A stretch of DNA of 5,392 bases from Chloroflexota bacterium (GTDB lineage Bacteria; Chloroflexota; Dehalococcoidia; GIF9; UBA5629), in the NCBI GenBank assembly GCA_026389675.1, contig JAPLHJ010000281.1:1-5392 (forward strand), written 5' to 3'. Positions 4,939 through 5,392 of this stretch are shown in pieces (positions within the stretch are counted from its first letter, which is position 1; each line of letters starts with the position of its first letter). The translations under genes and the position numbers were made by a program. The notes beneath the pieces were generated by a model. The model was given only the letters and a program-made list of their open reading frames with translations, searched no databases and was not told the DNA's origin.

Positions 4939-5392
4939 GCTTGTTTAATCTCGCGAAGGCTATATCCTGGCTGATGCTGCCGTTCTCAAATTCAGCTTTG
5001 ATTTTAGCTACTTCATCCCCGATGCCCAATGAGATCAAACCCTTCTCATCCACGGGAAACTCCGGAAACAGGAAAAACAGCCTGGCTATCTCACCCCGGT
5101 CACCACAAATGAGCTCTTCCACCGGCTGCTGCATCAGGTCTTTTTCATCCCTGGTCAGGGGGGCAGCATTGAATACCTCGTTGCAGAAATGATAGCGGCA
5201 TTCACGCGGCCTCCTGTCAAATATGGGGCAGGTGCTGAAATACTCAGAATAAAAACCGCAGTTGATGTTTTTGCAGCAATAGCCGTTACAGGGCGGGCAG
5301 ATCTTGCCGGCTGCAGCATTCATTAAGCCGACCAGGCGGTAAATTTGATCTCCGAACAATTCCCGGAAATCCCCGTCGGTCAGGAATATCCT
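4928..5392 (-). CDS. YkgJ-like cysteine-cluster protein (5' end outside window)
   Basis: This is the C-terminal 154 codons of a protein with a YkgJ/CxxCxxCC-type cysteine cluster, a family thought to bind zinc or an iron-sulfur cluster; its biochemical role is generally unknown. In the visible fragment the cluster reads ICPPCNGYCCKNINC, then STCPIFDRRPRECRYHFC, giving nine cysteines in about 37 residues. A tenth cysteine follows in the acidic, mostly helical C-terminal half. The CPIFDRRPRECRYHFC piece matches the family's CP-x5-P-x2-C-R-x2-F/P-C pattern. A TTG at 5359 could be read as a start. However, the frame stays open to the right edge, and the 11 extra codons (reading RIFLTDGDFRE) look like normal protein, so the gene almost certainly begins beyond the window. 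It is convergent with the TetR gene. No function in this neighbourhood can be claimed. Confidence 0.85.
   Translation of the reverse strand, partial: RIFLTDGDFRELFGDQIYRLVGLMNAAAGKICPPCNGYCCKNINCGFYSEYFSTCPIFDRRPRECRYHFCNEVFNAAPLTRDEKDLMQQPVEELICGDRGEIARLFFLFPEFPVDEKGLISLGIGDEVAKIKAEFENGSISQDIAFARLNKLTF

Noticed and set aside
5357..5359. TTG as the true start of the YkgJ-like gene
   Set aside because: The frame remains open for another 11 codons to the window edge with protein-like sequence, so a start outside the window is more likely.

Overview
The window is a 5.4-kb bacterial fragment of about 50% GC with seven protein-coding genes, two of them cut by the window edges. The gene content suggests a strict anaerobe: a four-subunit ferredoxin-dependent 2-oxoacid oxidoreductase, a lipoprotein solute sensor, a TetR-type regulator and a YkgJ-type cysteine-cluster protein. 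Chloroflexota of the Dehalococcoidia type, Clostridia and Desulfobacterota are all possible hosts. The sequence alone does not decide between them, and no RNA gene or marker gene is present.

Region 1 (about 1-2720, all on the minus strand) is one operon. In transcription order it holds a 2x[4Fe-4S] ferredoxin subunit (2638-2375), a VorB/KorA-type alpha subunit (2348-1302), the TPP-binding beta subunit (1285-488) and the gamma subunit (491 to past the left edge). This D-A-B-C order is typical of 2-oxoglutarate and branched-chain 2-oxoacid:ferredoxin oxidoreductases (KGOR/OOR/VOR). Gaps are 26 and 16 nt, followed by a 4-nt TTGA overlap. A good sigma-70-like promoter (TTGACA, 17 nt, TAAACT) lies just upstream at 2717-2689. 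The complex would oxidatively decarboxylate a 2-oxoacid to its acyl-CoA and reduce ferredoxin, or run in reverse as a reductive carboxylase.

Region 2 (2790-3980, minus strand) encodes a 396-residue lipoprotein. It joins an SBP_bac_3-type amino-acid-binding domain to a C-terminal single-Cache-like domain. No permease, kinase or chemoreceptor partner is visible in the window.

Region 3 (3981-4266) is a 286-bp divergent intergenic region, AT-rich in its middle part, with nested palindromes. It separates the lipoprotein gene from a TetR-family regulator on the plus strand (4267-4938). The layout suggests that the regulator controls itself and perhaps the lipoprotein gene.

Region 4 (4928-5392, minus strand) is the 3' part of a YkgJ-like Cys-cluster protein. 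Its last codons overlap the end of the TetR gene tail-to-tail by 11 bp. The reading frame stays open to the right edge, so its true start is outside the window.

No CRISPR array, insertion sequence, tRNA or rRNA was seen. Most of the window reads as ordinary anaerobe metabolism. The least ordinary elements are the SBP-Cache lipoprotein with its divergent regulator and the non-AUG starts in the oxidoreductase operon.
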